Position numbers and translations under genes: made by a program. DNA of 64,000 nt from Thermoplasmata archaeon. Its GTDB lineage: Archaea; Thermoplasmatota; Thermoplasmata; Lutacidiplasmatales; UBA184. Where the stretch lies: positions 1 to 64,000 of the forward strand of contig DAHXNZ010000009.1 of NCBI GenBank assembly GCA_027365105.1. Reading direction: 5' to 3'. The notes under the pieces were generated by a model, which searched no databases, was not told the origin of the DNA, and worked only from the letters and a program-made list of their open reading frames with translations. This document shows positions 60,787-64,000 of the stretch, one piece after another; within the stretch, counting starts at the first letter, position 1, and each line of letters starts with the position of its first letter.

Positions 60787-61338
60787 ATGAAGGTCAACGG
60801 AGGGGTAAGGGACAACCGACTCGAGCTCGACAAGCTCCGCGCTCGCATACTCCACGGGGAGTTCGAGTCGGTCGTCGTTTCGAAGATGGACCGGCTCGGT
60901 CGATCGCTGGGGATGATCCTTCGGTTCTGGGACGAAGCCGACGCGGCCGGGGCTCGCGTGATCGTCATCGACCAGGGGATCGACACCTCGACCCCGGCGG
61001 GCCGGTTGCAGAGGAACATGCTCGCGGCGCTCGCCGAGTTCGAACGGGAGCTGATCCTCGAGCGGACCCGGGCGGGGATCGCGCGGGCTCGGGCGCTCGG
61101 CAAGAAGTTCGGAGCGCCCCGAAGGATACCCGAGTCGGTGGCGAGAGAGGTGCGGGAACGGAGGGCCCAGGGCGAGAGCCTACGGATGATATCGCAGCGA
61201 ATGAACCTCAAGCTGGGAGGCGTTCGCTCGGTCCTGAAGCGCGACGGGCCCCCGTCTCCCGCTCGTCGCGCGGACGCCGCCCCGTCCGAGGATGTGGTCG
61301 GGAACTCCCCGCCGGCCGAGGGCGTCCCCTCCGCGTGA
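60787..61338 (+). pseudogene. serine recombinase/resolvase lacking its catalytic N-terminus
   Basis: A frame of about 183 codons from ATG 60787. LDKLRARILHGEFESVVVSK, then MDRLGRSLGMILRFWDEADA, IDTSTPAGRLQRNMLAALAE and FERELILERTRAGIARARAL are the middle and end of the resolvase domain, followed by an HTH (RRAQGESLRMISQRMNLKLG). The first 45 or so residues, with the YxRVS motif and the catalytic serine, are absent; the frame instead starts in the ABC-ATPase junction. It could not cut DNA, though it might still bind DNA through its HTH. Confidence 0.75.
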
Positions 61339-61378
61339 ACGGTCCCGTCGGCGGGGACGCTCCGGGCACCGGTCGCCT

Positions 61379-62923
61379 TCAGGGGGCGCCCGGGAGGGCG
61401 TGCTTCCGAGGCGCTCTCTCCACGACCGTGGCGCTCTCCAACCCCTTCCATTTCACCTCGAACCCGAGATCCGGGAGGATCGCCGCAGAGAGGGACCACT
61501 TGTGAAGGACGCGTTCGACACGCTCCAGGTGCGGAAGCGCCGAGCGGACTCCGGCAAGGATCTCGGCGAGCGCCTCGCGACGGATCGCCCAGCCTCCTGC
61601 GCAGGCGAATCCGCGCGCCGCCAGCAGATCCCGTGCCTGCTCGGTAGGGACTCGGTTCGTGCGGGCCACGTCCGCAACGATGAGGATTGTATCTTCCAGA
61701 ACGACCAGAGCTTCGGGGGCGAGGTCGCGTCGTGGCAGCCCTTCCAAGCTTGCCGACCCCGGGAGGTGCGGCTTGAGGTCGGCGAGGGTCAGACCCTTCC
61801 CCTTCGCGATCCGCAGTCGCGCGTGCCGGGCCCCGGCAGCGACCGAGAGGTCCCGGGGGGCCACCACCACGTAGGGGCCGGACGCCTTCTCCGTGCGCTC
61901 GAGCTTCCGCTCGACCCACGGAGGAGACCAGTAGCCGACGGATTCCACGTACGTGGTCTCCCCGTCCCGCGAGATCGTGAGGTCCGGATACTCGAGACCT
62001 CCGCCCACCGCGAGCGGGGGCGGAGAGCGGTCCACGACAAAGCCATCCCGCTCCGCCGCCGCGGCGATGCCCTCCAGGACCGGGGGAAAGGGGGGCGCTC
62101 CCGGATCCTCCGCGACGACGTCGAGATACTCCGCCATCCCTTCGTCCAGACGGAAGTCGAGGTGCCGCTTCCGCCCCGAGGAGTCGCGGTAGAGCACCTT
62201 GGCCTCGAGCTTCCAGCCCGGCAACGAGAGGAGGTCCGGAAGGAGCTGGGCGAGACGCGTCCCGTACCGTTCCGTGGAGCGAAGGAACGAAACCACGCCC
62301 TCGACCCGAACGACGGGGAGGGCTCCGTCCTCCGCCTCCTCCGCGGTGAACATCAGACCACGGCGCTTGATCCGGCCGACCGCAACCCGGTACGCTTCGG
62401 GACTTCCGAACGAGAGGGAGAGCTGGTCCGCCTTGAAGAGCAGCGTCTGGCACTGGCCGAGGTTGAACCGATGCAGCAGGTCCCGGGGGTCCAGCTCGGG
62501 AATCGATCGGAGGATCTCCTCCTCCTCGAGGTCGCTCCACAGGTGGTTGGCGAGTCTGTCGGGCGAGAGGCCGACCGCCGGGGCGAGCCGGGCGAGGATG
62601 GCAGCTCGCTCCTCGGGGGTGACGGCGGCGCCTTTCGTCGCGTCGAAGAGGCGCTGTCTCAGCTCCGTGGGAGACGGACCCTCGCGCGGACTGAACCCGC
62701 ACCGCCGTTCGACCAGGAGCGCGAGCCCGCGAACGACCTTGTACTTGTCGACCTTCGCCTCGAGCTCGCGGACCTGCGCCCCGAGCTCGCGCCTCGAACG
62801 GCCGACGCCCCCCCGGTAGATCCGCAGGGCCGCCTCGGCCTGCGGAAGCATCGGTTCCCCGAGGAACGTGGGCCGCACCCCGTCCTTGTATGCCCGGGCG
62901 ATGAGGAGCGCGCTCGGGAACAC
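61379..62923 (-). CDS. bax1: Bax1 nuclease (DUF790), XPB partner
   Basis: 514 residues of DUF790. The N-terminal helical part has DKYKVVRGLALLVERRCGFS and LRQRLFDATKGAAVTPEERA. The nuclease core has EYPDLTISRDGETTYVESVG (Asp, then Glu-x-Val, a PD-(D/E)xK-like site). The C-terminal half (about 390-500) carries LVVLEDTILIVADVARTNRV and RDLLAARGFACAGGWAIRRE. In Archaeoglobus and Sulfolobus, Bax1 binds XPB and cuts at bubble edges, a proposed nucleotide-excision step. It follows xpb with a two-base gap. Confidence 0.88.
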   Translation of the reverse strand: MFPSALLIARAYKDGVRPTFLGEPMLPQAEAALRIYRGGVGRSRRELGAQVRELEAKVDKYKVVRGLALLVERRCGFSPREGPSPTELRQRLFDATKGAAVTPEERAAILARLAPAVGLSPDRLANHLWSDLEEEEILRSIPELDPRDLLHRFNLGQCQTLLFKADQLSLSFGSPEAYRVAVGRIKRRGLMFTAEEAEDGALPVVRVEGVVSFLRSTERYGTRLAQLLPDLLSLPGWKLEAKVLYRDSSGRKRHLDFRLDEGMAEYLDVVAEDPGAPPFPPVLEGIAAAAERDGFVVDRSPPPLAVGGGLEYPDLTISRDGETTYVESVGYWSPPWVERKLERTEKASGPYVVVAPRDLSVAAGARHARLRIAKGKGLTLADLKPHLPGSASLEGLPRRDLAPEALVVLEDTILIVADVARTNRVPTEQARDLLAARGFACAGGWAIRREALAEILAGVRSALPHLERVERVLHKWSLSAAILPDLGFEVKWKGLESATVVERAPRKHALPGAP

Positions 62924-62925
62924 GG

Positions 62926-63999
62926 CTACCTCCGCGCCGCGACCCGGCCCGAGCTACCGCGAGCGGTCCGCACCGTCCGTTCCGGCGCCGGGGGAGTCCC
63001 GCCCTCGTTCCCCCGCCCGCTGCCCCCCATCCCGCGCTTCCGACGCGCCGCCGTCCCCATCTCGCTCGTGTCGCGGGAGAGGATCTCGTAGAGGACCGCC
63101 TGCTTCCCCTCCCGGGGACGCAGGATCCGCCCGAGCCGCTGGCGGAACTGCCGCGGGCTCCCCGACCCCGACAGCACGATCGCCACCGACGCCTCGGGGA
63201 CGTCCACCCCCTCGTCAAGGACCCGGGAGGTCGCGAGGACGGTGTTCCTCCCGTCCTTGAACCGGGCGAGGAGCTCCTTGCGCTCCTCGTCCGGGGTCTT
63301 GTAGGTCAGGCAGGGAACGAGCAACGCGCGGCCGAGGTCGTAGACCTGGTCGGTCTGCTCCGCGAAGAGGAGCGTCCGCTCCCCCCGGTGGCGCGAGAGC
63401 AGCGTCCGCACCGCCTCGAGCTTCGCCCTCGGGTTGAACGCGAGCTCCCGCGAGCGCCGCCACGCCATCAGCGCCTCCCGTCCTTCGGGATTCCACGAGC
63501 GCCGGATGAACTTCTCGAAGTCCCACGGACCGCGGATGGTCATCCGTCGCGACCGCAGGTACCGCACGAACGTCTCGTGGGTCGTCTCGTACTCCTCCTG
63601 CTCCTCTGGGGAGAGCTCCACCTTCACCTTCACGAGCGTGAATTCGGCGAGGAAGTCGGTCAGCTCCTCGTAGCCCCGCTCGAAGAGCTTGCCCCCCATC
63701 AGGGATTCGAGTTCGAGGTGCAGGAGGTCGGCCCGCTCGTAGGTGGCGGTGAGGCCCAACCGGGCCGGAGCGCAGTACATCTCGGCAATGTGGCGGTACT
63801 GCGGCGAGGGGAGGTGGTGGACCTCGTCCACGACCAGGAACCGGAAACGGTTCCCGAGGCTCTCGGCGCGGATCAGCGCCGAGTCGTAGGTGGAGACGGT
63901 GACGGGCTTGATGTCCGACTCGCCGCCGCCCAGGCGGCCGACGTCCACGCCAAAGACCTCCGAGAGCTTGGCCACCCACTGGTCGATGAGGTCGATGGT
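62926..63999 (-). CDS. xpb: XPB-family DNA helicase (5' part outside the window)
   Basis: The frame is open at the right edge. The visible 357 residues hold helicase motif II LVVDEVHHLPSPQYRHI (Asp-Glu-Val-His), motif III LGLTATYERADLLHLELESL, and the second RecA-like domain with TLLFAEQTDQVYDLGRALL, ATSRVLDEGVDVPEASVAIV and the arginine-finger motif VI RQFRQRLGRILRPREGKQAV. The thumb region (about 110-190) fits archaeal XPB. XPB opens DNA at damage and, with Bax1 encoded next, acts in excision repair. The Walker A half lies past 64000. Confidence 0.92.
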   Translation of the reverse strand, partial: TIDLIDQWVAKLSEVFGVDVGRLGGGESDIKPVTVSTYDSALIRAESLGNRFRFLVVDEVHHLPSPQYRHIAEMYCAPARLGLTATYERADLLHLELESLMGGKLFERGYEELTDFLAEFTLVKVKVELSPEEQEEYETTHETFVRYLRSRRMTIRGPWDFEKFIRRSWNPEGREALMAWRRSRELAFNPRAKLEAVRTLLSRHRGERTLLFAEQTDQVYDLGRALLVPCLTYKTPDEERKELLARFKDGRNTVLATSRVLDEGVDVPEASVAIVLSGSGSPRQFRQRLGRILRPREGKQAVLYEILSRDTSEMGTAARRKRGMGGSGRGNEGGTPPAPERTVRTARGSSGRVAARR

Positions 64000-64000
64000 G

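Noticed and set aside
60648-63218. An 856-codon minus-strand open frame
   Set aside because: Only the last 46 codons look like protein (ABC-ATPase tail). The rest is antisense to the recombinase and out of frame with bax1.

Overview
The window reads as a stretch of an archaeal chromosome, most likely a high-GC member of the Thermoplasmatota. Archaeal markers are ribosomal proteins S15 and L37e with an Sm-like protein, a complete A-type ATPase, PurP, the archaeal RecJ-like nuclease, inactivated-type PolB2, XPB-Bax1 and the two-gene cobalamin-independent methionine synthase. A bacterial-type GyrA and a C-terminally anchored surface protein also fit that phylum. Many genes have a TTAAATA-like TATA box 23-30 bases before the start codon and no Shine-Dalgarno sequence, which suggests leaderless transcripts. 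Others start inside the previous gene and carry a Shine-Dalgarno sequence. The class-level assignment is inference.

Layout. 1-4970: end of a surface protein, then rps15-recJ-like-gyrA-zinc ribbon. 4971-7177: a decayed patch with a transposase remnant, a broken retropepsin gene and a small DUF5678-like gene. 7178-9624: folP and a P-loop kinase-like gene on one shared TATA box, then lsm-rpl37e. 9611-17964 (minus): a tightly packed DNA-repair-flavoured operon of RecA-like ATPase, 83-aa protein, PolB2, HEAT-repeat protein, GNAT, glycosyltransferase-like, DUF169 and 3-methyladenine glycosylase. 18037-21963: DUF72, MFS transporter, two SDR genes, ferredoxin. 22034-30726: A-ATPase genes in two convergent operons, F-A-B-D-(46-aa membrane protein)-H-I on the plus strand and K-E-C on the minus strand.

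30808-43932: VKOR with a DUF929 thioredoxin-like protein, RNase Z with imidazolonepropionase, a 71-aa duplicated basic protein with its own promoter and terminator, a tiny zinc-ribbon protein, class II ribonucleotide reductase, DUF2400, PolX, quinolinate synthase and a DUF932 protein. 44108-50906 (minus): one six-gene operon of three molybdenum-hydroxylase subunits, PurP, GcvT and NadC, nearly all joined by 4-base overlaps. 51039-57680: an HTH regulator pair, a tRNA-Arg(UCG) with a 24-nt intron in its T-loop, PurC, a GNAT, malic enzyme and the split MetE.

57787-61338: a mobile-element pile-up of an IS110/IS1111-type element, an IS66-type element, and a junction where a headless serine recombinase abuts the tail of an ABC-transporter ATPase. 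61379-64000: Bax1 and XPB, the latter running off the window.

The strongest leads are the T-loop intron with a perfect bulge-helix-bulge, the PolB2/RecA-like/HEAT/glycosylase operon, the undescribed membrane miniprotein inside the ATPase operon, and the 71-aa duplicated basic protein. I saw no rRNA genes and no CRISPR array.
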